Shown: piece after piece, positions 6,182 to 11,938 of the stretch
Position numbering within the stretch: the stretch's first letter is position 1
Layout of the letters: each line of letters starts with the position of its first letter
Made by a program: the position numbers and the translations under genes
Notes under the pieces: generated by a model
Seen by the model: only the letters and a program-made list of their open reading frames with translations
Databases searched by the model: none
What the model was told of the DNA's origin: nothing
Source of the DNA: an uncultured bacterium
Lineage (GTDB): Bacteria > Patescibacteriota > Minisyncoccia > Phycocordibacterales > UBA918
NCBI GenBank assembly: GCA_913046815.1
Contig: CAJWTE010000011.1
Location: 1-14,266, forward strand
Direction of reading: 5' to 3'
DNA: 14,266 nucleotides

Positions 6182-6790
6182 ATGAAAGAATTCTGGGAAG
6201 AAAACTTTAAAGACAAACAAACAATGTGGGGTGAAGCACCTGCTCCTTCTGCACTATTTGCGCGGGATTATTTTGTTGAAAAAGATGTTAAAAACATTTT
6301 AATTCCTGGTATCGGCTACGGTCGTAATGCACAGCCATTTCTCGAAGCAGGCATGTCAGTGACAGGAATCGAAATCTCACAAACTGCTATTGATTTAGCA
6401 AAAGAAAAACTTAGTCTTGATATACCGATACATCATGGCTCTGTCTCTGACATGCCGTTTGATGACAAATCGTACGACGGTATCTTTTGTTATTGTGTTA
6501 TACATTTGCTTGATGAGGAGAGTCGAATAAAACTAATCAAAGATTGCTACGCTCAACTACAACCAGGGGCAACAATGATATTTACTGCTATTTCAAAAAA
6601 CGCTTCTTCTTATGGTAAGGGTGAGAAGATTGGAGATGATAGATTTGCGCAACATAAAGGTGCACAGATATTCTTTTATGATGAAGATTCTATAAAACGC
6701 GAATTTGACCAGTATGGATTGATTGAATTTCATGAAGTTGAAGAGTCTAGCGGTATGAAGTTTTTTAACATTGTTTGTCATAAAGTGTAA
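6182..6790 (+). CDS. Class I SAM-dependent methyltransferase
   Basis: The 202-residue protein has a Rossmann-like methyltransferase fold. Motif I is ILIPGIGYGRNAQPF at 39-53 (SAM-binding glycine loop), the motif II acidic residue is Glu64 in VTGIEIS, motif III is GSVSDMPF with Asp90, and motif IV is YDGIFCYCVIHLL at 98-110. The N-terminus FWEENF...MWGEAPAP resembles the TPMT/TehB-like group of small-molecule (thiol, selenium or tellurite-type) methyltransferases, so a detoxification role is possible, but the acceptor substrate is not readable. The start is an ATG after an A/T-rich leader with TATGATAAT at 6162-6170. Nineteen bases separate it from the DUF1697 gene. Confidence 0.9.
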   Translation: MKEFWEENFKDKQTMWGEAPAPSALFARDYFVEKDVKNILIPGIGYGRNAQPFLEAGMSVTGIEISQTAIDLAKEKLSLDIPIHHGSVSDMPFDDKSYDGIFCYCVIHLLDEESRIKLIKDCYAQLQPGATMIFTAISKNASSYGKGEKIGDDRFAQHKGAQIFFYDEDSIKREFDQYGLIEFHEVEESSGMKFFNIVCHKV

Positions 6791-6808
6791 TTCGATAAAA
6801 CAGTTTGT

Positions 6809-7342
6809 ATGAAATACGTAGCGCTTTTAAGAGGAATAAATGTCGGTGGAAATAATAAGGTTCCAATGTCAGAGCTTAAAACCTGTGTTGAGGAGCTGGG
6901 ATTTGAAAATGTTTCGACATATATAAACTCAGGCAATGTTATCTTTGAGGCTGATAAAACAAAAGAGTCAGACTTAGCTTTAAAAATTGAAAAAGCTATA
7001 CATGTGCATTTTGGTTTTCCAGTTCAGGTTGTGGTGCGAAGTCAGAAAAATATTGAAAAGGTAGCAAAAACGATTCCAGAAGATTGGGAAAATGAAATCC
7101 ATAAAACAGATATTTTGTTTCTGTGGGATGAGTACGCAAGCAAGAAAAGTTTAAGATTGATTGAACCGAAAGAAGGGATCGACAATCTAATCTATACGAA
7201 TGGAGCTATTGTCTGGAATCTGGATAGAAAAAATTATAGCAAAAGTGCCATGAATAGGTTTATTGGTACAGAATTATATAAAAATATGACAGCGAGGAAT
7301 GTGAATACAGTACGAAAACTATTCGATCTTATGAAGGACTAA
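6809..7342 (+). CDS. DUF1697 family protein
   Basis: The N-terminal MKYVALLRGINVGGNNKVPM, followed by LGFENVSTYINSGNVIF (about 31-47), is the signature of DUF1697, a family of about 175-180 residues; this one has 177 and is complete. The family has no established biochemical function. The C-terminal TARNVNTVRKLFDLM also fits. It is the third gene of the second cassette; a weak GATAAA (6795-6800) lies eight bases before the ATG. The stop TAA is directly followed by the third junction. Such accessory genes are typically spread by transfer, which suits the cassette setting, though nothing in base composition marks it clearly. Confidence 0.93.
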   Translation: MKYVALLRGINVGGNNKVPMSELKTCVEELGFENVSTYINSGNVIFEADKTKESDLALKIEKAIHVHFGFPVQVVVRSQKNIEKVAKTIPEDWENEIHKTDILFLWDEYASKKSLRLIEPKEGIDNLIYTNGAIVWNLDRKNYSKSAMNRFIGTELYKNMTARNVNTVRKLFDLMKD

Positions 7343-7349
7343 AAACTTA

Positions 7350-7393
7350 GTATCGGATGACCCATACTGGTGAGTATCCCTTAGTCCCCGCAC
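7350..7393 (+). repeat. Junction repeat R2, copy C (diverged tRNA-Ser 3' end)
   Basis: TATCGGATGACCC (7351-7363), then ATACT-GGTG-AGTAT and ATCCCTTAGTCCCCGCACC. It differs from copy B at only a few positions (GGG/GGA, CCA/CAC). The run CCGCACCGxATAC is shared with the true tRNA-Ser tail at 4657-4670. It starts eight bases after the DUF1697 stop codon. Confidence 0.8.
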
Positions 7394-7500
7394 CGGATAC
7401 AGGTTATCGGCAGACCTGTAGGCTCTTATTTAGAGCCATATAAAATTGCCGTTCGAATCCCTGAGAGGTGTCACTACTCAGGGATTCGAACTGTTATACA
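7394..7500 (+). repeat. Junction repeat R1, copy C (compensatory changes in the palindrome)
   Basis: Same order of motifs as copies A and B. The palindrome at 7451-7491 has arms GTTCGAATCCCTGAG and CTCAGGGATTCGAAC: where A and B have TTAG/CTAA, C has TGAG/CTCA, so a T-A pair became a G-C pair by two coordinated changes. The inner part AGGTG/CACTA is less well paired. After the hairpin the sequence is TGT-TATACA rather than TTTGG-TATACT, two bases shorter. Confidence 0.9.
7492..7500 (+). promoter_or_regulatory. Extended -10 promoter of the META-domain gene
   Basis: TGT-TATACA directly after the palindrome, eight bases before the ATG at 7509. Another ATG at 7501 is out of frame. No ribosome binding site is visible. 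Confidence 0.5.
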
Positions 7501-7508
7501 ATGGGACT

Positions 7509-8633
7509 ATGAAAAAGATACTTTTAATTATATTAAGTACATGTGCTGGGGTGTTACTACTGATAGTGCTAGCAGGCATGTATAAGTTTAATTATCTAGC
7601 TTCTTTACCGGGGTATGATGTTGATGGTAATAAAATTGAAGCCACTGACACCTTTGAAGTGATTGAGGTTTTAGGTCAGAGTTGTCAGACTGATAACGAT
7701 TGTGAAACTCCCGTAGAGTATGCAATACAGTCAAATTGTCCGTACGATTCAGTGTGTATTGAAAATAAATGCACTGTCATTTGCCCAGCTCCTTTTACAG
7801 GGTCGAGAATTAGTGACGCAGGACCGAAAGACGCGACCTATACTATTGAAGGAGGGTCAGTAACTTTAGTTGCTGGTGTATCTGAAAAAGAAGTAGCTCT
7901 AGGATCAGCTGCAAAAATAATCACCCGATACTTCGGTAACGAAGTGCGTGCAGACCTAAATGAGGATGGAAGAGAAGATAGTGTGTTTCTACTTACCCAA
8001 GAGACCGGTGGCAGTGGGACATTTTTCTATGTTGTAGCAGCAATTAATACTGAAGATGGTTGGGTTGGATCACATGCATATTTCTTAGGAGATCGTATTG
8101 CTCCACAAACAACTGAAATGAGTCAGAACCCAAATCATCAAAATGTGATTGTGGTGAATTATGCTGACAGAGAAGATGGTCAGCCGATGTCTGAACAATC
8201 GTCTATTGGTAGAAGCGTTTGGTTGAAATTAGATATAGACTCAATGACTTTTGGTGAGGTTGTGCAAGATTTCGAAGGAGATGCTGATCCAAATGTGATG
8301 ACGCTTGATATGCAGACATGGACATGGGTTAAAACTCAGTACAACAATGATACTGAGTTGACTCCAAACCAAGCAGGAGCGTTTACTCTAACCTTCACAG
8401 AAGATGGCTCAGTATCTGCTACTACTGATTGCAACTCAATGAGCGGAACGTACGAATTGGATGGTAATCAAATAACATTTGGCTCTATGGCGATGACGAG
8501 GATGTTTTGTGCAGAATCACAAGAGCAGGACTTTGCAAAAATCTTGTCAGAAACTCAGTCGTATTTCTTTACCACAAAAGGAGAGTTAGTCTTGGAATTG
8601 AAGTACGATACCGGCACAGCAATCTTTCGTTAG
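7509..8633 (+). CDS. Secreted or membrane-anchored protein with Cys-rich module and META/HslJ domain
   Basis: 374 residues. An N-terminal hydrophobic segment (about 4-24, after MKK) acts as signal peptide or anchor; it contains Cys12 but no clear lipobox. Residues 59-92 hold six Cys (59, 65, 77, 83, 88, 92), probably disulphide-bonded. Residues about 115-245 are a beta-rich domain with an Asp-rich loop DLNEDGREDS (149-158) like calcium-binding repeats. Residues about 265-374 form a META/HslJ domain: TFTEDGSVSATTDCNSMSGTYE and a later MFCAESQEQDF, with Cys308 and Cys334 at the usual positions. META domains occur in surface and stress-related proteins. The start at 7509 avoids reading into the palindrome. 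It is the single gene of its cassette. Confidence 0.85.
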   Translation: MKKILLIILSTCAGVLLLIVLAGMYKFNYLASLPGYDVDGNKIEATDTFEVIEVLGQSCQTDNDCETPVEYAIQSNCPYDSVCIENKCTVICPAPFTGSRISDAGPKDATYTIEGGSVTLVAGVSEKEVALGSAAKIITRYFGNEVRADLNEDGREDSVFLLTQETGGSGTFFYVVAAINTEDGWVGSHAYFLGDRIAPQTTEMSQNPNHQNVIVVNYADREDGQPMSEQSSIGRSVWLKLDIDSMTFGEVVQDFEGDADPNVMTLDMQTWTWVKTQYNNDTELTPNQAGAFTLTFTEDGSVSATTDCNSMSGTYELDGNQITFGSMAMTRMFCAESQEQDFAKILSETQSYFFTTKGELVLELKYDTGTAIFR

Positions 8634-8647
8634 GATTAAATACTTTT

Positions 8648-8688
8648 TATCGGATGACCCGGAGGGTTCGAGTCCCGGAGCCTCCGCA
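8648..8688 (+). repeat. Junction D: TATCGG motif plus tRNA-Ser 3'-end remnant
   Basis: TATCGGATGACCC (8648-8660) is followed by GAGGGTTCGAGTCCC and CTCCGCA. About 21 of 27 positions match the true tRNA-Ser from the T-arm to the 3' end. The T-stem no longer closes fully (two of five pairs fail) and there is no D-arm or anticodon arm, so this is a remnant and not a tRNA gene. No R1 repeat follows; a different hairpin takes its place. Confidence 0.75.
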
Positions 8689-8696
8689 TCATCGTG

Positions 8697-8724
8697 CTAG
8701 CTCGAGACTCACGTCTCGAGCTAG
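8697..8724 (+). repeat. Perfect 12-base hairpin replacing the R1 palindrome
   Basis: Arms CTAGCTCGAGAC and GTCTCGAGCTAG enclose a TCAC loop, followed by TTTT (8725-8728). The sequence is unrelated to the GTTCGAATCCC palindromes, but the position is the same: after a tRNA-Ser remnant and just before a -10 box and ATG. It could act as an intrinsic terminator for the upstream gene. AGCTCGAGAC from its arm recurs at 9280-9289 and 9354-9363. Confidence 0.85.
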
Positions 8725-8732
8725 TTTTGCGT

Positions 8733-8738
8733 TATAAT
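8733..8738 (+). promoter_or_regulatory. -10 promoter of the CYTH gene
   Basis: A consensus TATAAT, seven bases before the ATG at 8746, right after the hairpin and its T-run. The predicted transcript starts at or one base from the ATG. Confidence 0.6.
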
Positions 8739-8745
8739 CATCGCT

Positions 8746-9279
8746 ATGAAATCAAAACAAAATCTTGAACTAAAACACTACTGCGAAGATTTTAAAGAAG
8801 TCAGGAAAACATTAAAAATGTTAGGTGCAACAAAGGAGATTGTGAAGAGACAAAAGGACTATTTCTTTGATTTACCTCAGAACAAGAAAAAGGAAAAAGC
8901 ACGGATGAAATTACGCATAGAAAATAAGGACATGTCTCTGGTTTATTATGAAAGGCCAGATTTTATTGCAGGTAAAGACACAAAGGCTGATATAGCCTTA
9001 TTGGAAGCAAATAATGAGACTTTGATGTTTCTAGAAAAGTCATTGGGTGTTACTGGAATTGTAGAAAAGAGACGCGAAGTGTGGCGCAAGGATAATGCGG
9101 TCTTTCATCTAGACACTGTAAAAGATGTCGGGGATATATTTGAGATTGAATTGCAAAAAGAAAGTAACATTACTCAGAGTGACCTCAAGTTGTTTTCAGA
9201 CTACCAAGAAGTTTTGAAGCCTCTTTTGGGGAAAGTTATAAAAGGTTCAAATATCGATTTGGTGTTGAAAAATGAATAG
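8746..9279 (+). CDS. CYTH-domain protein (CyaB/thiamine-triphosphatase-like)
   Basis: A 177-residue complete CYTH domain, a tunnel-fold metal-dependent phosphohydrolase/cyclase family acting on triphosphates. Visible features: N-terminal NLELK (6-10), the variant of the ExExK metal/phosphate motif seen in CyaB-like proteins (first Glu replaced by Asn); QKDYFFDLP; the basic ARMKLRIEN (about 52-60); LVYYERPD; the long EKRREVW block (about 107-113); VFHLDTVKDVGDIFEIEL (about 119-136). Likely reactions are adenylate cyclase, thiamine triphosphatase or polyphosphatase, which sequence alone cannot separate. Reads leftward into the D junction; flanked by AGCTCGAGAC copies on both sides, including one starting directly after its TAG stop, so it behaves as a further cassette. 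Confidence 0.9.
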   Translation: MKSKQNLELKHYCEDFKEVRKTLKMLGATKEIVKRQKDYFFDLPQNKKKEKARMKLRIENKDMSLVYYERPDFIAGKDTKADIALLEANNETLMFLEKSLGVTGIVEKRREVWRKDNAVFHLDTVKDVGDIFEIELQKESNITQSDLKLFSDYQEVLKPLLGKVIKGSNIDLVLKNE

Positions 9280-9374
9280 AGCTCGAGACACTATCAAACC
9301 AGAATCTAAAAAGAACTAAATCAGTCAAGCAGAGCTTGACCCTCCACGGTTCCAGCTCGAGACCGCCCGCAAAT
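9280..9374 (+). repeat. Right end of the cassette row: AGCTCGAGAC repeats and weak tRNA-like remnant
   Basis: AGCTCGAGAC occurs at 9280-9289, directly after the CYTH stop, and at 9354-9363; the same word is in the hairpin arm at 8699-8708. Between them a 7-base hairpin GTCAAGC-AGA-GCTTGAC lies at 9323-9339. The stretch GACCC...GGTTC...GAGACC...CCGCA (9338-9372) follows the same order of words as the tRNA-Ser remnant at 8656-8688 but with poor identity. No gene is visible here. Confidence 0.5.
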
Positions 9375-9408
9375 AACAAAAGCAACCCGTGCGGGTTGCT
9401 TTTGTTTG
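9375..9408 (+). terminator. Bidirectional intrinsic terminator
   Basis: A strong hairpin AGCAACCC-GTGC-GGGTTGCT (9381-9400) is flanked by AACAAA on the left and TTTGTT on the right, so complementary arms extend to 14 bases (9375-9388 and 9393-9406) and a T-rich tail exists on either strand. It ends transcription from the CYTH cassette and shields the following core gene. Confidence 0.85.
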
Positions 9409-9412
9409 TACA

Positions 9413-9421
9413 TGCTAAAAT
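9413..9421 (+). promoter_or_regulatory. Extended -10 promoter of the two-helix membrane protein gene
   Basis: TGC-TAAAAT, then six bases (ATTGAC) and the ATG at 9428. The spacing predicts a leaderless transcript. It starts only a few bases after the terminator tail. Confidence 0.5.
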
Positions 9422-9427
9422 ATTGAC

Positions 9428-9898
9428 ATGACTGACGATGTAAAAGCAGTTGCTTGGGAAGCTCCCGAACACAACCACTGTGAAAAAACTGGTGACTGGT
9501 TTTGGATACTGGGGATTGTTACTGTAGTAGGAGCTTTGACTATGTTCTTTTTTGGCAACTTCTTGTTTGCCATCCTGATACTCATTGCCGGACTTACCAT
9601 CGGACTGGTAGCTAACCAAGAACCGACCCTGACTCACTTTGCTGTCAGTACCAGAGGCTTAAGAGTTGGCAACTCTTTATACCCGTATAGCACTTTGGAA
9701 TGTTTTTATATTGATGAGGATAATCTTGCAGGACCACAACTTCTCGCTCGTTCTAAGAAGATGTTTATGTCACTTATCGTCATGCCGATACCAGAAGAAT
9801 ACGTGGACGATATTGAGTCAATTTTAGAAGTACGACTCCCGGAAGAACATTTGGAAGAGCCCCTGGCACATAAATTACTGGAAATTTTTGGATTTTGA
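9428..9898 (+). CDS. Conserved CPR-type membrane protein, two helices plus PH-like domain
   Basis: 156 residues: a short N-terminal motif VAWEAPEHNHCEKTGDWFW (8-26), two transmembrane helices (about 24-42 and 44-62) forming a hairpin, then a soluble C-terminal domain with FAVSTRGLRVGNSLYPYSTLECFYIDED (about 71-98), which looks like the strands of a bacterial PH-like domain, ending in a short helix. I recognise the WEAPE-helical hairpin-'RGLRVG.YPY' layout from Patescibacteria proteins of unknown function; no biochemical role is known to me. It is a single-gene unit between a terminator and tRNA-Arg. The intergenic stretch after it (9899-9977) shows only the TATTGG/CCAATA inverted word pair and a TATAAA. 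Confidence 0.8.
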   Translation: MTDDVKAVAWEAPEHNHCEKTGDWFWILGIVTVVGALTMFFFGNFLFAILILIAGLTIGLVANQEPTLTHFAVSTRGLRVGNSLYPYSTLECFYIDEDNLAGPQLLARSKKMFMSLIVMPIPEEYVDDIESILEVRLPEEHLEEPLAHKLLEIFGF

Positions 9899-9977
9899 GT
9901 TAGTATTGGCGCACGATTTAATACACCTCTCCAATAAGTGATGCTGTTGCGTCAAAGTGTATGAGTCTATAAAAGTT

Positions 9978-10049
9978 GCTCTCATAGTTTAATGGATAAA
10001 ACACCGGTTTGCGGTACCGGAACTTCAGGTTCGACTCCTGGTGAGAGCA
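9978..10049 (+). tRNA. tRNA-Arg (anticodon GCG)
   Basis: Acceptor GCTCTCA pairs with TGAGAGC (10042-10048); D-arm contains TAGTTTAATGGATAAAACA; the anticodon arm is CCGGT-TTGCGGT-ACCGG with anticodon GCG, reading CGC and CGU; the T-arm is CAGG-TTCGACT-CCTG with its closing pairs; discriminator A10049. CCA is not encoded. TATAAA at 9968-9973 lies four bases before the 5' end and probably serves as -10. A diverged copy of its 3' end follows at 10113-10132. Confidence 0.95.
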
Positions 10050-10068
10050 CAGATTGAGTGGAGCGAAT

Positions 10069-10098
10069 CTATTTCATGAGTGTAACGAAATGAAATAG
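10069..10098 (+). repeat. Hairpin downstream of tRNA-Arg
   Basis: Perfect 9-base arms CTATTTCAT and ATGAAATAG around a 12-base loop. There is no T-run after it, so it is not an ordinary terminator. Its place between a tRNA and a copy of that tRNA's 3' end resembles the tRNA-Ser junctions. Confidence 0.6.
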
Positions 10099-10112
10099 CC
10101 GCTATTCGGGGA

Positions 10113-10132
10113 CGAATCCTGGTGGGGGTATA
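10113..10132 (+). repeat. Diverged duplicate of the tRNA-Arg 3' end
   Basis: Aligned with 10032-10051 of tRNA-Arg, 15 of 20 positions match, including CGA, TCCTGGTG and the following purine-rich acceptor strand. It lacks the rest of a tRNA. Such duplications are what site-specific integration or its decay leaves behind. Confidence 0.5.
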
Positions 10133-10139
10133 GAAAGAG

Positions 10140-10167
10140 TGCATGCCTTAAAGCATGCATTCTTTTT
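10140..10167 (+). terminator. Intrinsic terminator after tRNA-Arg
   Basis: TGCATGC-CTTAAA-GCATGCA (10140-10159) followed by TTCTTTTT. It ends tRNA-Arg transcription. On the opposite strand the hairpin is followed by CTCTTTCT, so it may also weakly stop rpsT, which converges on it. Confidence 0.85.
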
Positions 10168-10182
10168 ATTGGTTAACTTGTG

Positions 10183-10446
10183 CTATTTAACTTTTTTTAT
10201 AGCAGCTACTAGCCGAGACTTTTTGCGAGCGGCGGTATTCTTTTTTATTACCCCACGTTTAGCAGCTTTATCTATAGCCTTATAAACGGTTGGTAGCATT
10301 CCCTCTGCTTCGCTGACTTGTCCGCCAGTGATTAGTTTGCGCATATTTTTCACTGTCTCGTTCATAGTTCGAGAGCGACGTAGATTGTATACTCGCTTTC
10401 TTAGTGATGCTCTATGGGCTTTTTTGGCTCCTTTTGTAATTGGCAT
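10183..10446 (-). CDS. rpsT: 30S ribosomal protein S20
   Basis: 87 residues from MPITKGAKKAHRASLRKRVYN, the typical N-terminus of bS20, which binds 16S rRNA in the small subunit body. Basic helices continue through RRSRTMNETVKNMRKL, and the C-terminal block AIDKAAKRGVIKKNTAARKKSRL is the family signature. A TTG start 33 bases upstream is open but would add a non-homologous tail and lie above the promoter's transcript start, so the ATG at 10446 is right. It lies downstream of lnt on the same strand but has its own complete promoter, and converges with tRNA-Arg. Confidence 0.97.
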   Translation of the reverse strand: MPITKGAKKAHRASLRKRVYNLRRSRTMNETVKNMRKLITGGQVSEAEGMLPTVYKAIDKAAKRGVIKKNTAARKKSRLVAAIKKVK

Positions 10447-10464
10447 AATGTTTTTAGTGCGAGA

Positions 10465-10493
10465 ACTATACCCTAGCAAATGTTAAAAAGCAA
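10465..10493 (-). promoter_or_regulatory. Sigma70-type promoter of rpsT
   Basis: On the minus strand TTGCTT (-35, 10488-10493), a 17-base spacer, then TATAGT (-10, 10465-10470). Transcription should start about seven bases downstream, leaving a leader of roughly 12 bases before the ATG at 10446. It is the clearest two-part promoter in the window and contrasts with the -10-only starts elsewhere. Confidence 0.7.
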
Positions 10494-10501
10494 CCCTGTT
10501 T

Positions 10502-11929
10502 CTATATATTTGTAACCAATACCCGCCATTTATTGCCCTTACCTACCTCCTTTAGCTCTACCAAACTACCGTTTGGTAGATACACTCTGGATTCCGCTTC
10601 GTTAGCCGACCTTACTATCGCTACATTGTTTCTAACAGCCTGTAGGCGCAACATCATGTCTTGCTGAACCCAAAGCATTGTCGGGGTATGGAACCAGGCA
10701 TGGGAAACTGGATTAACCACCAAAGATGCGTCGCCACTCAAAGCAGACAAGTCGGATTCAGAGTAACAGAACAAAATTTGCGGCAAATGCTTAGGTCTAT
10801 CCCCTATTCCTTTCTCTCCGACTGAATAGTCTATCTGACTCAAGCTTCTTCCTAATTCGCCGGTAGTGTCTACTGCCTTTATCAGAGCGCGATATACGTA
10901 AGGAATATATTCTCCCTGCGGTACCAAATAGCGTTTATCTTCCGTATAAATAGAGTTTGAGCTCAAATCATAGGTATAGCTCCGGAGATATGTTCCCTCT
11001 TTGGTTTGTGTACGAGCAGTATCTACCACCACTATTTTATCTGTAACCAAAGAGCTAATATATACAAGAGTTTTTTCTGGAGTTCCGAAGTAAGCAGTGA
11101 GATGGAAATTTTCCGGTAAAACAATTATGTCTGCGCCCGTCTCAGCCGCTGATGCAAAGGCTTCTATACTGACTTCGCGATAAGTGTCATAATCCCAATC
11201 CAAATCAGCAGAAAAACTAGTCTCGACAACAGCTACAACTTGATTGGTTACTTGATAGCTTTCTTGGGGTACAAAGACAGTGGCAAAAAGAAATAAAAAT
11301 ACTAACGCCTTTGTTTTTAGAGGGAACTTGTACAATACGACCCCAACCATCGCCACTATAAAACTAAGTGTCGATACTCCACCCCATTCAGCCACAGAGC
11401 TGAGCAAGCCATGTCCAGACAATAGATAGCCACTGAAACCGTAGGTGAAGCCAAAATTCAAGTAACTACCCGGGCCAAGAGTATAGACCGAGAATAATAA
11501 ACTGCCCATGTACTCAGCTATCACCCATACTATTGGCAACAGCCACAATGATGCTGGGTCAGATATCTTCACTCGGAGGTAGTGACAAACAACAAAGAAA
11601 AATGCCATCCCTAAACTAAGACATAAAACCGAAGGTAGGTAGTAGAGCAGGATAAAAATAAACTGCCCCACACCGGGAGTGAGGCCGAGCCAGTCCAGAG
11701 GATATAGCGAGAAAAACCAACCAAGTACCAAACCAAACTTTACCAAGCCTATTACTAAGCCGGCAAGCAGAGCCCTTTGCCAAGTGACGGTCTCTTTTGA
11801 GACTGCCACGACTAAGGCCATGCCGAGAACAACTACTGGCCAAAGTCCCTCTTCCACAAAACCCACTCCCAGAAGTAGTCCTGTGACAAAGTAGAACATT
11901 ATCCTTTGTTTTGATAAGAGGCGGTTCAT
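10502..11929 (-). CDS. lnt: Apolipoprotein N-acyltransferase
   Basis: 475 residues, near the usual ~500 for Lnt. The N-terminal half (about 8-220) holds several hydrophobic helices; the C-terminal half (about 229-475) is a nitrilase domain. All three catalytic residues are visible: Glu273 in VLPENF, Lys332 in EDKRYLVPQGEYIPY (strongly like the Lnt K(R)xLVPFGEYxP motif) and Cys388 in ILFCYSES, in nearly the same positions as in E. coli Lnt (267, 335, 387). The enzyme transfers a third acyl chain from phospholipid to the N-terminal Cys of lipoproteins in the cytoplasmic membrane. The motif after Cys is YSES rather than YE, a divergence near the active site. It diverges from ruvA with a 24-base gap. 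Confidence 0.88.
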   Translation of the reverse strand: MNRLLSKQRIMFYFVTGLLLGVGFVEEGLWPVVVLGMALVVAVSKETVTWQRALLAGLVIGLVKFGLVLGWFFSLYPLDWLGLTPGVGQFIFILLYYLPSVLCLSLGMAFFFVVCHYLRVKISDPASLWLLPIVWVIAEYMGSLLFSVYTLGPGSYLNFGFTYGFSGYLLSGHGLLSSVAEWGGVSTLSFIVAMVGVVLYKFPLKTKALVFLFLFATVFVPQESYQVTNQVVAVVETSFSADLDWDYDTYREVSIEAFASAAETGADIIVLPENFHLTAYFGTPEKTLVYISSLVTDKIVVVDTARTQTKEGTYLRSYTYDLSSNSIYTEDKRYLVPQGEYIPYVYRALIKAVDTTGELGRSLSQIDYSVGEKGIGDRPKHLPQILFCYSESDLSALSGDASLVVNPVSHAWFHTPTMLWVQQDMMLRLQAVRNNVAIVRSANEAESRVYLPNGSLVELKEVGKGNKWRVLVTNI

Positions 11930-11938
11930 ACCAGCTAT

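Noticed and set aside
4663..7500. Integron attC sites
   Set aside because: The gene-plus-repeat layout is similar, but the RYYYAAC and GTTRRRY core sites are not present at the right places, each unit has its own promoter, and no integron integrase is in the window.
4663..7500. CRISPR array
   Set aside because: Repeats are over 100 bases, 1-1.7 kb apart and separated by genes; no short regular spacers and no cas genes.
8648..8688. A complete tRNA gene at junction D
   Set aside because: Only a T-loop and acceptor-like 3' end are present; two T-stem pairs fail and there is no anticodon or D-arm.
9236..9637. Minus-strand reading frame across the terminator and the two-helix protein gene
   Set aside because: Antisense shadow crossing a strong terminator, with no start signal or family resemblance.
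10183..10479. TTG start at 10479 for ribosomal protein S20
   Set aside because: The extra 11 residues are not part of the family, and the start lies upstream of the -10 box and predicted transcript start.
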